From CAXXOK01 sp035353615 (GTDB taxonomy: Bacteria > Bacillota > Clostridia > Christensenellales > Aristaeellaceae): a stretch of DNA of 64,000 nucleotides. Every line of letters starts with the position of its first letter. Position 1 is the first letter of the stretch. The notes beneath the pieces were generated by a model. The model made no database searches, was not told the DNA's origin, and saw only the letters and a list, made by a program, of their open reading frames with translations. Positions 41,965 through 52,013 of the stretch are shown here, piece after piece. A program made the translations under genes and the position numbers. The DNA lies in contig DAOPZY010000012.1 of NCBI GenBank assembly GCA_035353615.1, positions 1-64,000 of the forward strand, written 5' to 3'.

Positions 41965-42065
41965 AGCATGTCACCTCGGTTGAATATGTTGCATTCGGGT
42001 CGTATCCGCCCATTGTGAAACGTCATCGACATTCAGGGTGTCGGTCGCGCCGGCAGTCTCCCCGG

Positions 42066-43133
42066 CTAACGGGTGGGGATCAGCGCCAGCGATGGCACCG
42101 CGTTTAAGGCTAGCCCCGCCAATTCGCCCCTGCGAAGGCGATAATAAGCGGCGCTGCCGATCATGGCGGCGTTATCGGTGCATAAAACCAGCTCCGGCAT
42201 GCACAGCGTAAACCCTTCGCTGTGCGCCAGTTCCGCCATCTGCGCCCGAAGCCGGGTATTGGCGCTCACGCCCCCCGCCAGGCAAAGGGTAGATAGCCCG
42301 CTTTCCCGAACGGCCAGCAGCGTGCGCTCGCACAGGCTGTCCACAATCGCCTTCTGATAAGAAGCGGCCAAATCCGCCTTACGCAAAGGCTCGCCGTTTT
42401 GTTCCAGCTTGTGGCAAGCGTTGATGAAGGCTGTTTTGAGCCCGGAGAAGCTGAAATCATACCGGCCTTCCGGGTTCGGTTTGGGCAATTTGAGGTAGGC
42501 GGAATCGCCGCCCTCCGCCAGTTTGCTGAGCAACGGCCCCCCGGGGTAGGGAATGCCCAGCGCCCTTGCGCCCTTGTCAAACGCCTCGCCGGCCGCATCA
42601 TCCACCGTTTGCCCCATCAGGGTATATTGCCCGTAATCCTCCACGCGCACCAGATGGCTGTGCCCGCCGCTGACCACAAGGCAAATAAAGGGCGGGGTCA
42701 AAGTTGGCGTGCTCAGGTAATTGGCGCTCACATGCCCCTCAATATGGTTCACCGGAATCAGCGGCAGACCGGTTGCATAGCTAAGCCCCTTCATGCAGCT
42801 GACGCCCGTGAGCAACGCCCCCACCAACCCCGGCCCATAGGTAACGGCCAACGCGTCGATCTCCGTAAGCGAAAGGTTCGCTTCCGCAAGGGCGCGGTCG
42901 ATAACGCGGTCGCACGCGTCCACGTGGGCGCGGCTCGCTATTTCCGGCACAACGCCGCCGTAGAGGGCGTGAACGTCCACCTGAGAAAAAATAACGCTGC
43001 TCAACAGGGTGCGCCCGTTTTCCACAATGGCGGCCGCCGTTTCGTCACAGCTGGATTCCAAAGCCAGAATCCGCACCGTACGCTTGATTTGCAGGGCTTC
43101 CATCCGTTGCTGCCACAGTTCTGTTACGCTCAT
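42066..43133 (-). CDS. tsaD: tRNA N6-adenosine threonylcarbamoyltransferase
   Basis: A 355-residue Kae1/TsaD protein. RILALESSCDETAAAIVENG starts the ASKHA fold. VPEIASRAHVDACDRVIDRA, VTYGPGLVGALLTGVSCMKG, the metal-binding VNHIEGHVSANYL, CLVVSGGHSHLVRVEDYGQY, GEAFDKGARALGIPYPGGP and LCTDNAAMIGSAAYY are all canonical. It transfers threonylcarbamoyl to A37 of ANN-decoding tRNAs with TsaB, TsaC and TsaE, not in this window. TcdA at 2.8 kb acts on its product. A GAGG site precedes the ATG at 43133. Confidence 0.95.
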   Translation of the reverse strand: MSVTELWQQRMEALQIKRTVRILALESSCDETAAAIVENGRTLLSSVIFSQVDVHALYGGVVPEIASRAHVDACDRVIDRALAEANLSLTEIDALAVTYGPGLVGALLTGVSCMKGLSYATGLPLIPVNHIEGHVSANYLSTPTLTPPFICLVVSGGHSHLVRVEDYGQYTLMGQTVDDAAGEAFDKGARALGIPYPGGPLLSKLAEGGDSAYLKLPKPNPEGRYDFSFSGLKTAFINACHKLEQNGEPLRKADLAASYQKAIVDSLCERTLLAVRESGLSTLCLAGGVSANTRLRAQMAELAHSEGFTLCMPELVLCTDNAAMIGSAAYYRLRRGELAGLALNAVPSLALIPTR

Positions 43134-43257
43134 GATTGCCTCGGTTTCAAAGGATTCCGACACGCGGTCGGGAGCGGGCGAACCGCATCGGGTTAAAGCG
43201 CGCACTCTTTTTAGCGACATCACAACAGCGCTTTCAATCCGTATGCGGAATGCAGGC

Positions 43258-44048
43258 TTAACAGTTTTCGCCCGGGGTTGTGGGGCGGCTGCGCTTCGCC
43301 GCCAAACGCCGGGTCAGCCAAACCAACACGGCAGGCAATGCCAAAAGCCCAAACACACAAAGCCCAAAGGTGATCGCTACCGGTTGCAGATAGCTGGAAA
43401 ACACCTCCACCGGGAAAAGCTGCATGATTTCATCCTGAATGCTGAATATGCCATCCGGAATCGCAATGCGGTGAATCCAGCCCCATAGGCCGTTAAAATC
43501 CAGCAAAGCCCAAGCCCCGATGCCAACCGCCATCCACAGCGGCAATGAAACGCCCGTCACATAACCGCCCATGGAAAACCGGCGCCTTCCGACGCCCGAT
43601 CCGCTCAGGATGAGCCAGCACAGCCAGAGCAGCAGGACCACCGCGGCCGCCGGAAGCAGGAGCTGGGCATAGTGCATCCAGCGTTTTACGTTCGCCATGT
43701 GCGCCCTGAAAGCGTCCGATATTTGGACGGTATGGTCCCCCACGGTTACCGTTGGGTTCCAGTCGGCGTTCTGCCCGGTCAGGTAGCGGATTGTAGCCTG
43801 CGCGAAAGCATCGCCGTCCCGTTGGTTCAGGATGCTTTGCCCCACGACATACCGGTTAACAGCCGCCTGAAACAGGCTTTCCCGCAAAGCGTTGCCTGCC
43901 ACGGACCCAAACAGGGCAACCGTAACCAGCAGGAACCCCGCCAGCAGGGAGGCGAAAAAAGCGGGCCGACGCTTCGCGGTTGACGGGCCGGGCTTCGGCC
44001 CCGGCTGCGCAGGCCCTTTTCCCGGCGGAATTTGATTCTTTTGCCCAT
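43258..44048 (-). CDS. TIGR01906/DUF1461-like membrane protein, apparent frameshift near the N-terminus
   Basis: The clear part (43258-43902, 214 residues from a GTG) has GQSILNQRDGDAF, FRAHMANVKRWMHYAQLLLP and four hydrophobic segments, as in TIGR01906 integral membrane proteins with their HMxDV motif. The expected first transmembrane helix is encoded in the same frame upstream (FFASLLAGFLLVTVALFG) but no start codon is available there. The natural start MGKRIKFRREKGLRSRG (ATG at 44048) is in another frame; adding one base to the run of six A/T at 43955-43960 joins the two. Either a homopolymer sequencing error, a recent mutation or slippage. Function unknown. Lies between prfB and tsaD on the same strand. 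Confidence 0.7.
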
Positions 44049-44109
44049 GCGGACGAAACGCCGTGAGGATCGCTTCCTTTCATCCGGCCGGGATGTTGGC
44101 GGCTCCGGT

Positions 44110-45207
44110 TTACTGCATTTTCAGGTATGCGGTGATAAAGCCGGAAAGGTTACCGTCCATCACGTCATCCACATTGCCGCTTTCAAAGCCCGTGCGGTGA
44201 TCCTTCACCATGGTGTAGGGCTGGAAAACATAGCTGCGAATCTGGCTGCCCCACTCGATCTTTTTCAGCTCGCCCTTGATATCCGCCATCTGTTCTTCCT
44301 TCTCGCGCATGCGAAGCTCCATCAGGCGGCCTTTCAGGATTTGCAGGCAAACCTCGCGGTTTTGCACCTGCGAGCGCTCGTTTTGGCATTGCGCCACTGT
44401 GCCCGTGGGGATGTGCGTCATGCGCACCGCGGAATCGGTGCGGTTAACATGCTGCCCGCCCGCGCCGCCGGCGCGGTAGGTGTCAATGCGCACCTCCTCC
44501 ATGTTGACTTCGAATTTGTCATCCTCGGGCAAGGTTGGCGCCACATCCAGCGAGCTGAAGCTGGTGTGCCTGCGGGCGTTGGAATCAAACGGGCTGATGC
44601 GCACAAGCCGGTGAACGCCGCGCTCGCTGCGCAGGTAGCCGTAAGCGTTGTCCCCCTCCACCTGAAAGGTAACGCTTTTGATGCCAGCCTCGTCGCCGTC
44701 CAGCAAATCGTTAATAGTCACCTTGAAGCCCATGCGCTCGCAATAACGGGTGTACATACGGAAAAGCATCTGCGTCCAATCCTGCGCCTCGGTGCCACCG
44801 GCTCCCGCGTGCAGGCTGAGCACGCAGTTGCAATCGTCATACTCGCCGCGCATGAGGGTTTCCAGCTCCAGCGCGTCCGCGTCCGTGCGCAACGCCTGAA
44901 TCTCGGTTTCGCATTCTTTGGCGATTTCCTCGTCCGCGTCTTCCTTGAGCAGCGAAAGCATGGCTTCCACATCTTCGCAGCGGGCGTTCAGGCGCTGAAC
45001 ATGCTCGATTTTGCTTTCGATGTGGCGCGCATGCCGGGTAACGGTTGTGGAACGTTCCAGATTGTTCCAAAACTCCGGGGCGTTCATTTCTTCCTTCAGT
45101 TCCGCGAGCTCCTCCTCCATGCCGGCGAGGTTCAGCGCATCGCTTGCTTTGGCGATGGTTTCGCGCAACGCGTCCAATTCCTGTTGGTACCGTTCGGTAT
45201 CGACCAT
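44110..45207 (-). CDS. prfB: Peptide chain release factor 2
   Basis: A 365-residue class I release factor. The codon-recognition motif is SPF in RLVRISPFDSNARRHTSF, marking RF2, and the GGQ loop is RAGGAGGQHVNRTDSAVRMT. EMNAPEFWNNLE and SLHAGAGGTEAQDWTQMLFR are also typical. The usual in-frame UGA programmed frameshift near codon 25 is absent: the N-terminus MVDTERYQQELDALRETIAK is open throughout. GAGGAGA precedes the ATG at 45207; the longer frame to 45321 is not supported. secA lies upstream, the common secA-prfB order. Confidence 0.95.
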   Translation of the reverse strand: MVDTERYQQELDALRETIAKASDALNLAGMEEELAELKEEMNAPEFWNNLERSTTVTRHARHIESKIEHVQRLNARCEDVEAMLSLLKEDADEEIAKECETEIQALRTDADALELETLMRGEYDDCNCVLSLHAGAGGTEAQDWTQMLFRMYTRYCERMGFKVTINDLLDGDEAGIKSVTFQVEGDNAYGYLRSERGVHRLVRISPFDSNARRHTSFSSLDVAPTLPEDDKFEVNMEEVRIDTYRAGGAGGQHVNRTDSAVRMTHIPTGTVAQCQNERSQVQNREVCLQILKGRLMELRMREKEEQMADIKGELKKIEWGSQIRSYVFQPYTMVKDHRTGFESGNVDDVMDGNLSGFITAYLKMQ

Positions 45208-45450
45208 ATGGCTCCTCTCCTCCCAGGGAACGCCGCCCCCTGGAACCTGCGGGGGATCAAGCTCCCCCGTTGAATCTGCACGCGCGTTTGACCGCGCTGC
45301 GTACAAATAATGCAATTTCATTAAATTGCCCGGAACCCCTCGGTTTCGGGGGGCGCTCGCCGTCCAAGCGCAGAAAACCGTAAAAGCCTTAACCCGGGGG
45401 ATGAAAAGACAGCGCGCTTACGGTGGGTTTGCGCGCTGCCAAACTGGGGT

Positions 45451-48186
45451 TCAGGCGTTTTTACCGCAGCAGTGTTTATACTTTTTACCGCTGCCACAGG
45501 GGCAGGGCTGGTTTCGGCCTACCGCGCCGGGCTGGTTTTTATTGGCGGGCGCGCCGCCCTGTTTGGCCTGCCCGTTGGCGTTCGGCTCGCCGCCGGCAAA
45601 CCCGGCCTGCGTTTTGCTCACGTCCACGGTTTTCTGCCGTTCGGGCAAACGTTCCACACGGGCCTGGAAAAGCCGGCGTACGGTGTCCTCGCGGATCATG
45701 TGCACCATATCGTTGAACATATCGTAGCTTTCCAGCCGATATTCCTGAACGGGGTTGCGCTGGCCGTACGCGCGCAGGCCAATGCCATCGCGCAGATCGT
45801 CCATGGCGTCGATATGGTCCATCCAGTGCCGGTCGATCGCGTTAAGCAGCACCACGCGCTCAAACTCCCGCATATCGATGCCCAACTCGCCCAGTGTTTG
45901 TTCCCGCTCGGCATAAAACGCGTCCGCGTCGGCATGGAGCACCTTGCTCAATTCTTCCGGCTCGCCCATGCGCTGAATTTCGGCGGTGTGGCTGGCAAGT
46001 GTGCCGGGTTTCAGGCACAGACGTTCCAGATATTCGCTCGCCTCGTCCAGGCTCCAATCGGCGTTGCTTTCGCCGGTAAAGTTGCGCTCTGCGGTGGAAT
46101 CGATGATGGAATGCACCATCGAAATGACCGTTTCGCGCATGTTATCGCCTTTTAAGATATCGTGACGCTGGCCGTAAATCAGCTCGCGCTGTTTGTTCAT
46201 CACATCGTCGTATTCCAGCACGGATTTGCGGATATCGTAGTTGTGGCCCTCAATGCGCTTCTGCGCAGCCTCGATCTGCTTGGTGAGCATGCCCGCTTCC
46301 AGCGGCTGATCGTCCCCCATGCCAAGGCGTTCGATCATCGGGGCGATGCGCTCGCTGCCGAACAGGCGCATCACATCATCCTCAAGGCTGATGAAGAACT
46401 GCGTGCTGCCCGGGTCGCCCTGACGGCCAGCGCGGCCGCGCAACTGGTTGTCGATCCGGCGGCTTTCGTGGCGTTCGGTGCCAATGATGTGCAGGCCGCC
46501 CAGCGCCATCACGCGCTCGTGCTCGGCGTCGGTTTCCTTTCTAAACTCGGCAAAGTAGCGGTTATAGGTTTCGCGAGCCGCCAAAACCTCCGGGGCTACA
46601 TCCTCGTTGTGGCCGACGGCTTCCATGATGACCTCATCGGTCAGCCCATCCTGCCGCATCTTCCGGCGGGCCAGATAGTCTGGGTTGCCGCCCAGCAGAA
46701 TATCCGTGCCGCGCCCGGCCATGTTGGTTGCGATGGTGACCGCGTTCACCGAGCCTGCCTGCGCGATGATATCCGCCTCGCGAGCATGGTTCTTTGCGTT
46801 GAGAATTTCATGGCTAACGCCGCGCATGTCAATCAGGTGGCTGAGCATTTCGCTGGTTTCCACGTTGACGGTGCCCACCAGAATGGGCTGGCCGGTCGCG
46901 TGGCGCTTGACGATTTCCTCCACCACGGCGCTAAACTTGCCTTTTTTGGATTTATACACCACGTCGTTGGCATCCTGCCGGATCATGGGCATGTTGGTGG
47001 GTATCTGCACCACGTCCAGATTATAGATGCCCTGAAACTCCGCTTCTTCCGTTTTGGCGGTACCAGTCATGCCGCTGATCTTCTGGTACATGCGGAAATA
47101 GTTCTGGAACGTGATGGTCGCCAGCGTCTTGCTTTCGCGGTTGACCTTGACATGCTCCTTGGCCTCGATCGCCTGATGCAGCCCGTCGCTGTAACGCCGG
47201 CCCACCATCAGGCGGCCGGTAAACTCATCCACAATAACAACTTCGCCGTTTTGCACCACATAATCCACGTCGCGTTTCATCATGGCGTGGGCTTTGAGGG
47301 CCTGCAAAATGTAATGGTACAGATCGCCGTTATCCAGATCGGCGATGTTTTCCACGTTAAAGGCACGCTGCGCAAGGTCGATGCCGCGCTCCGTGAGGCT
47401 GACGGCTTTTTCCTTTTCCGCGACGGTGTAATCGTCCTCGTTCTTCAGGCGGCTCACAAACCGGTCCGCCTTCTCGTACATGTCGGTGGACTGATCGCCC
47501 TGCCCGCTGATAATCAGCGGCGTGCGCGCCTCGTCAATCAGGATGGAGTCCACCTCGTCCACGATGCCGAACACATGGCCGCGCTGCACCATATCCGCCT
47601 CGCGGATGACCATGTTGTCGCGCAGGTAGTCAAAGCCCATCTCGTTGTTGGTGCCGTAGGTTACATCGCACGCGTAGGCGGCCCGGCGCTGAAGGTTGTC
47701 CATATCATGGGTGATGACGCCCACATCCATGCCCATAAAGCGGAAGATGTTGCCCATCCATTCGCCCTGAAATTTGGCGAGGTAATCGTTCACGGTTACG
47801 ATGTGCACGCCCTCGCCGGTCAGGGCGTTGAGGTAGGCGGGCAACGTCGCGGTATGGGTTTTGCCTTCGCCGGTTTTCATTTCGGCGATCCGGCCCTGAT
47901 GGAGGCAGATGCCGCCCATGATCTGCACGGGGAATAGGCGCTTTCCATCCACACGCCAAACGGCTTCGCGGAAAGCCGCGAACGCGTCCGGCAAAATCTC
48001 GTCCAGGGTCATGCCGCCCTGAACCAAGCCCTTAAATTCCGCGGTTTTCGCCCTCAGCTCGCTATCGCTGAGCGATTGGTACTCCGCCTCTTTGTCCAAT
48101 ACCTGCGCCGCGATTTTTTGCAGGCGCTTCACCTCATGCTCATTGCTCTGCCCAAGCAATGATTTAATCAAATCCATGAAAGCCAA
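45451..48186 (-). CDS. secA: Preprotein translocase ATPase SecA
   Basis: A 911-residue SecA motor. Walker A MKTGEGKTH lies at about 103-111, FDYLRDNM and IVDEVDSILIDEARTPLIIS form the DEAD-like region, IGTERHESRRIDNQLRGRAG is motif VI, and the C-terminal zinc-binding tail reads CPCGSGKKYKHCCGK. It drives Sec-dependent export with SecYEG. The start is probably TTG at 48186, since AAAGGAG lies 9 bp before it; the ATG three codons later would be 18 bp away. A promoter is at 48261-48290. Confidence 0.96.
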   Translation of the reverse strand: MAFMDLIKSLLGQSNEHEVKRLQKIAAQVLDKEAEYQSLSDSELRAKTAEFKGLVQGGMTLDEILPDAFAAFREAVWRVDGKRLFPVQIMGGICLHQGRIAEMKTGEGKTHTATLPAYLNALTGEGVHIVTVNDYLAKFQGEWMGNIFRFMGMDVGVITHDMDNLQRRAAYACDVTYGTNNEMGFDYLRDNMVIREADMVQRGHVFGIVDEVDSILIDEARTPLIISGQGDQSTDMYEKADRFVSRLKNEDDYTVAEKEKAVSLTERGIDLAQRAFNVENIADLDNGDLYHYILQALKAHAMMKRDVDYVVQNGEVVIVDEFTGRLMVGRRYSDGLHQAIEAKEHVKVNRESKTLATITFQNYFRMYQKISGMTGTAKTEEAEFQGIYNLDVVQIPTNMPMIRQDANDVVYKSKKGKFSAVVEEIVKRHATGQPILVGTVNVETSEMLSHLIDMRGVSHEILNAKNHAREADIIAQAGSVNAVTIATNMAGRGTDILLGGNPDYLARRKMRQDGLTDEVIMEAVGHNEDVAPEVLAARETYNRYFAEFRKETDAEHERVMALGGLHIIGTERHESRRIDNQLRGRAGRQGDPGSTQFFISLEDDVMRLFGSERIAPMIERLGMGDDQPLEAGMLTKQIEAAQKRIEGHNYDIRKSVLEYDDVMNKQRELIYGQRHDILKGDNMRETVISMVHSIIDSTAERNFTGESNADWSLDEASEYLERLCLKPGTLASHTAEIQRMGEPEELSKVLHADADAFYAEREQTLGELGIDMREFERVVLLNAIDRHWMDHIDAMDDLRDGIGLRAYGQRNPVQEYRLESYDMFNDMVHMIREDTVRRLFQARVERLPERQKTVDVSKTQAGFAGGEPNANGQAKQGGAPANKNQPGAVGRNQPCPCGSGKKYKHCCGKNA

Positions 48187-48260
48187 TGCTTTATTCTCCT
48201 TTGTTCAAGTCAGGCGGTGGATACCCTCCGCCAAAATCGCGGCGTAATACGCCACTTTTG

Positions 48261-48290
48261 ATTATAGCATGTATCCGCCTTGTTTTTCAA
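48261..48290 (-). promoter_or_regulatory. Promoter of secA
   Basis: Minus strand TTGAAA (48285-48290), 18 bp, TATAAT (48261-48266). The remaining 48291-48619 gap shows no gene. Confidence 0.75.
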
Positions 48291-48619
48291 GCCGTTTGCG
48301 AGAGTGTTACAGCCCAGCAAAATGGGGCGGGCCCTGAAGGCGACGCCCCACGCTGTCGGCTGTGATGCTCAGGAACCGTCCAAACCGGGGGTGATCCGTC
48401 CGGTTTGCCGGCTCGCGTACAGAAAACCCATTTTGCCTGCCGATGGCTGATTCCGCAAATACCGTTACAGCCAAACCTAGGCCCGGCGCTGATCCCATAA
48501 GCCAAGCGGGCGTGAAAAGCCGGGCTGCGACAGTTGCTTTAGCGCGGGGAGCAACGCGCCGGCGTTCTGCCGCGCCGCTAAACCGGTTAAACGCCGACGC
48601 GCGACGGGGCGGCGGCGGT

Positions 48620-49165
48620 TTACAGCGCGGCGCTGGCCAGCTTCTGCCCCAACGCGGTGGCCCGAGCCAATGCCTCATGCCCGGCGATATCGCCTTTCTT
48701 TTCAAGGTGATCCACCGTGACTTCGCCGAGGCGTTTCCAACCCAAATAATCCTCGATGGCCGCAATGGTCGCGCGCATGGGGTCAAAGGCGCGCTGGGTA
48801 TCGTCCGCGCAAACGGAAAGCAGCGCCGTATACCGGATGGGGAAACGGGCGCGCACGGGATTGTACAGCCGGTCTATCAGCGCCTTTAACTGCGCGGACA
48901 GGTTATAGAAATACACCGGGCTAGCAAACACCAGCGCGTCGGTATTGCTGAGCAGCGTATAAACCTCCGGCATATCGTCGTCAATGGCGCACCGGTCATG
49001 GGTTTGGCAATAATCGCAATTGACGCAAGGCGCGATCTTTTTACCCCGCACCGTAAACTTAACCACCTCCGCGCCCGCCGAACGCGCGCCCGCAATCAGA
49101 GCGTCCGCAAGGGTTTCGGTATTGCCGCCCTTGCGAGGGCTGCCCACCAGCACGGTTATCCTCAT
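48620..49165 (-). CDS. NADPH-dependent FMN reductase/flavodoxin-fold protein
   Basis: A 181-residue flavodoxin-like protein. MRITVLVGSPRKGGNTETLA binds the FMN phosphate. The insert APCVNCDYCQTHDRCAIDDD carries cysteines typical of iron-sulfur flavoprotein-type NAD(P)H oxidoreductases, and ALVFASPVYFYNLSAQLKAL is the second flavin loop. It probably reduces flavin or a quinone-like or nitro substrate; exact role unknown. It follows the dihydropyrimidinase gene by about 240 bp on the same strand. Confidence 0.9.
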   Translation of the reverse strand: MRITVLVGSPRKGGNTETLADALIAGARSAGAEVVKFTVRGKKIAPCVNCDYCQTHDRCAIDDDMPEVYTLLSNTDALVFASPVYFYNLSAQLKALIDRLYNPVRARFPIRYTALLSVCADDTQRAFDPMRATIAAIEDYLGWKRLGEVTVDHLEKKGDIAGHEALARATALGQKLASAAL

Positions 49166-49402
49166 GATTCAAACCCTCCCTGATGTTCTTCGGTTCAATG
49201 ACTTGGCGGGCATGCCCGCGGAAAACAGCCATCGGCGCTTTCAACGCGCTGTTTTGAAGGCCGATCCATCCACGCCGGGTTAACGGCCCGCCGCAGGGCG
49301 AACCTTGCAGCCGTGAAGCCCTCCCCAAGCGACAAGCAAACGGAAACCCTTTTTCGCTGAACGGTCAGCCGCCGGCAAGCGGGATGGGCGCTCTGCTTCC
49401 GC

Positions 49403-50806
49403 TCACGCCAAAGCGGAGGAATCGAACGCGACCGGCAGGCACTTCTGAAAGCGTCCGCCGCCCTTTTGGCCCACAAACCGGTTACCAATATACACAAGGC
49501 TCCCGCGCAGCCAAGTTGCGGTAATGCGCCCGTGCAGGGCCGTGTTTTCCCAGATGGTATGGTCCAAATGGCCGTGCAGCTCCGTTGCGCGCACAATCCC
49601 GTCCCGTTTGGGGTCAAACACCACCAAATCCGCATCCAACCCCGGGCGAAGCGCGCCCTTTCGGTCCCCAAGCCCGAACAGCTTGGCCGGGTTGGCCGCG
49701 CAAACGGCAACCGCGTTCGGGAAGCTGATCCTGCCCAGATTTGCCTGCGTGAGCATGTACGGGTACATGGTTTCGATTCCGTCGCAACCGTTGGGGACCG
49801 TGGTAAAGTTGCCGGGCCGCCCATCCGGCAGGCGAATCCCGTAATCCTTTTCAGCGCGGGTAAAGGGGCAGTGATCGGTCGCGACCGTCTGGATATCGCC
49901 CCTGCGGAGCGCCGCCCACAGCGCCTGTTGGGAGGCCCGGCCCTTAATGGCGGGAGAACAGATGTAATCCTGCCCGCGCGGCTCGCAATACACATCGTTG
50001 GTAAAGTTTAAGTACTGAGGGCAGGTTTCCGCAAACACCGGCAAGCCCTGATCCCGAGCTTCGGTAACCGCGGCAACGCCATCCTCATCGGTCAGGTGCA
50101 CCAGATACAGCGGTGCGTTGGCGGCCTTGGCCAGCGCGATGGCGCGCCGGTTGGCTTCGGCGGTTACCGCCTCGTTCCGGCTCATGTAATGCCACCAAGG
50201 CTCAGTTTTCCCTTCGGCAAGGTATGCTTTCACCCGCTCGTTCAGCAAGCCCCGGTTTTCGGCATGCACGGTGGTCAGCGCGCCCACCTTGGCGGTTTCC
50301 TGCAACAGGGCGTACAGTTGGCCGTCGTCCAGCCCAAAATCGTACACCATATAGGCTTTAAAACTGCTGACGCCCTCCGCGACCGCGTCCCCGACGGAGG
50401 CCAGCAATTCCGGACTGCTCAGGTCGCTCACGCCAATGTGAAAGGCAAAATCGACCGCCGCTTTTGGGGTTGCCATCGCCACCCGTTTGCGCAGCGTATC
50501 CGGCAGGCGCTCACCGCGTTCCTGCAGCAGGTAATCGATCACAGTGGTGGTGCCTCCGCAGGCCGCCGCGCGCGTGCCGGTTGCATAATCATCGCTGGTA
50601 TCGATCCCCGAGCACACGCATTCCAGATGGGTGTGCGCGTCAATCGCGCCGGGCAGCAGAAGTTTCCCCTTCACATCCACGGCATACGCGCCCGGCTCCC
50701 GAAGATTTTCACCGATGGCGGCAATGGTTTCGCCGCGCACCAGCACATCGGCTTTGAACATCGCCTCCGCCGTGACGACCGTACCGCCCTTAAACAGCAG
50801 ATTCAT
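49403..50806 (-). CDS. hydA: Dihydropyrimidinase-type cyclic amidohydrolase
   Basis: A 467-residue amidohydrolase. Metal ligands: His-x-His in LLLPGAIDAHTHLE, the carboxylated lysine in SSFKAYMVYDFGL, histidines in TVHAENRGLLNE and LYLVHLTDEDG, and the aspartate in TVATDHCPFTRAEKDYG. PAIKGRASQQALWAALRRGD is typical of hydantoinase/dihydropyrimidinase. It hydrolyses dihydrouracil or related hydantoins, a step of reductive pyrimidine breakdown; allantoinase-like specificity cannot be excluded. GGGAGGG precedes the ATG at 50806. No dihydropyrimidine dehydrogenase gene is in the window. Confidence 0.9.
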   Translation of the reverse strand: MNLLFKGGTVVTAEAMFKADVLVRGETIAAIGENLREPGAYAVDVKGKLLLPGAIDAHTHLECVCSGIDTSDDYATGTRAAACGGTTTVIDYLLQERGERLPDTLRKRVAMATPKAAVDFAFHIGVSDLSSPELLASVGDAVAEGVSSFKAYMVYDFGLDDGQLYALLQETAKVGALTTVHAENRGLLNERVKAYLAEGKTEPWWHYMSRNEAVTAEANRRAIALAKAANAPLYLVHLTDEDGVAAVTEARDQGLPVFAETCPQYLNFTNDVYCEPRGQDYICSPAIKGRASQQALWAALRRGDIQTVATDHCPFTRAEKDYGIRLPDGRPGNFTTVPNGCDGIETMYPYMLTQANLGRISFPNAVAVCAANPAKLFGLGDRKGALRPGLDADLVVFDPKRDGIVRATELHGHLDHTIWENTALHGRITATWLRGSLVYIGNRFVGQKGGGRFQKCLPVAFDSSALA

Positions 50807-50986
50807 GACGATCCCTCCCGAATTGCATTCAGTTACTGTACCCAAAATATTCTCCCTGCGGCAAAAAAGTCCTTTAACGGCCATGGGTTGGTTTCCGCGC
50901 GCCCGTAGCCCGCCTTCACATTGGGATGCGGAGACTGGCGGCCTGAAGGTAACGCTGCGCGGCCATCACGCTCGGCCAGCCACGCG

Positions 50987-51889
50987 TCACGGGGCGGCGG
51001 AACCGTCAGGTTGGCTCAGCCGGCATACCAGCAGCTCCATCGCCACCGTAATTTCCGTAAAGGTGATACTGTCCCGCTGCGCCTGCGACAGGCCAAAGGT
51101 CATGGGCGTCATGCGGGTAAAAGCCCGCGCCTGTTCCGGCGTAACCGGCAGCGTGCGCCGCACATGCCGGCGTTCCAGCACCTGAGCATGCTGCTCCAGA
51201 TGCTCCACCACCCTCGCGTTGCTGAACGACCCGCCGCGCAGCATACCGGCGGCAGCGAGGCGGATTTCCGCCAGATAATCGTCGGCGGGCACCACTTTCA
51301 GCAGCACCCCATCGGGGGCAAGCACCCGCGCGAACTCCCGGTAATCCGCCGGGGTCAGCACATCCAGCAAAAGTGTGGCCGACGCGTCTGTCATGGGCAA
51401 ACGCGTCAAGTCCGCAACCAGCCAGTGGATGCCGTTCGCCTGCCGGGCTGCGGCGATCAGCGCATCCCGGCTGAGGTCCGCCCCCACAACGGTCAGCCCG
51501 GGCAGTTCCCGCGCAAGCGCGCGGGCATAATAACCTTCGCCGCACCCGACATCCAGCGCCAATCGGGCGCCCGCCGCGCCGTTTTCGGAGGCTGCCGACA
51601 GGGCGGCATAGCGCGCGGCCGTTTCGGTAACCGCTTTTGCAACATGGGTGTAAAAGCCGTCCGCAAACACGCGCGCGCGGCTGGCAAACAGCTCCGCGTC
51701 GTACTTCTCGGCAGCTTGGTTGTGGCTTGGCGCCAGGTTGATGTAGCCTTTGGCGGACAGGTCAAAACAGTGGCCGTTTGCGCATAAAAGGCTTCGCCCC
51801 TGCGAAAGCGCGAAGGCAGCGCCGCACAGCGGGCAGCGCAGGATAGGCAAAAGCGGCTCGGTGCGCGCCGCAAGGGTTTCCAGTTTCAT
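50987..51889 (-). CDS. rlmA: 23S rRNA (guanine-N1)-methyltransferase, RlmA family
   Basis: A 300-residue methyltransferase. The N-terminal zinc finger is CPLCGAAF with CANGHCFDLS, followed by GYINLAPSHNQAAEKYDAEL, a typical RlmA stretch. The SAM-binding core has LALDVGCGEGYYARALAREL and VGADLSRDALIAAAR. LLDVLTPADYREFARVLAPD and VVPADDYLAEI follow. It methylates G745 (RlmAI) or G748 (RlmAII/TlrB); which one cannot be told from reading. CGGAGGG precedes the ATG at 51889. Divergent from the ileS leader. Confidence 0.9.
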   Translation of the reverse strand: MKLETLAARTEPLLPILRCPLCGAAFALSQGRSLLCANGHCFDLSAKGYINLAPSHNQAAEKYDAELFASRARVFADGFYTHVAKAVTETAARYAALSAASENGAAGARLALDVGCGEGYYARALARELPGLTVVGADLSRDALIAAARQANGIHWLVADLTRLPMTDASATLLLDVLTPADYREFARVLAPDGVLLKVVPADDYLAEIRLAAAGMLRGGSFSNARVVEHLEQHAQVLERRHVRRTLPVTPEQARAFTRMTPMTFGLSQAQRDSITFTEITVAMELLVCRLSQPDGSAAP

Positions 51890-51978
51890 AGGCCCTCCGG
51901 TGGTGGAAAGGTTCGGGGGCGAACGCTCGACCCCTCCCGCAAGGGTTCGGCCCACGGGCCGTTTTTTCCTGCCACCTC

Positions 51979-52007
51979 TTTACATTTCAACCGCCTGACA
52001 GTATAAT
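51979..52007 (+). promoter_or_regulatory. Promoter of the ileS T-box leader
   Basis: TTTACA (51979-51984), 17 bp, TATAAT (52002-52007). The start site near 52014 begins the T-box RNA. Confidence 0.8.
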
Positions 52008-52013
52008 GATTGG

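Noticed and set aside
46162..47937. 591-codon frame opposite secA
   Set aside because: Shadow of the certain secA gene.
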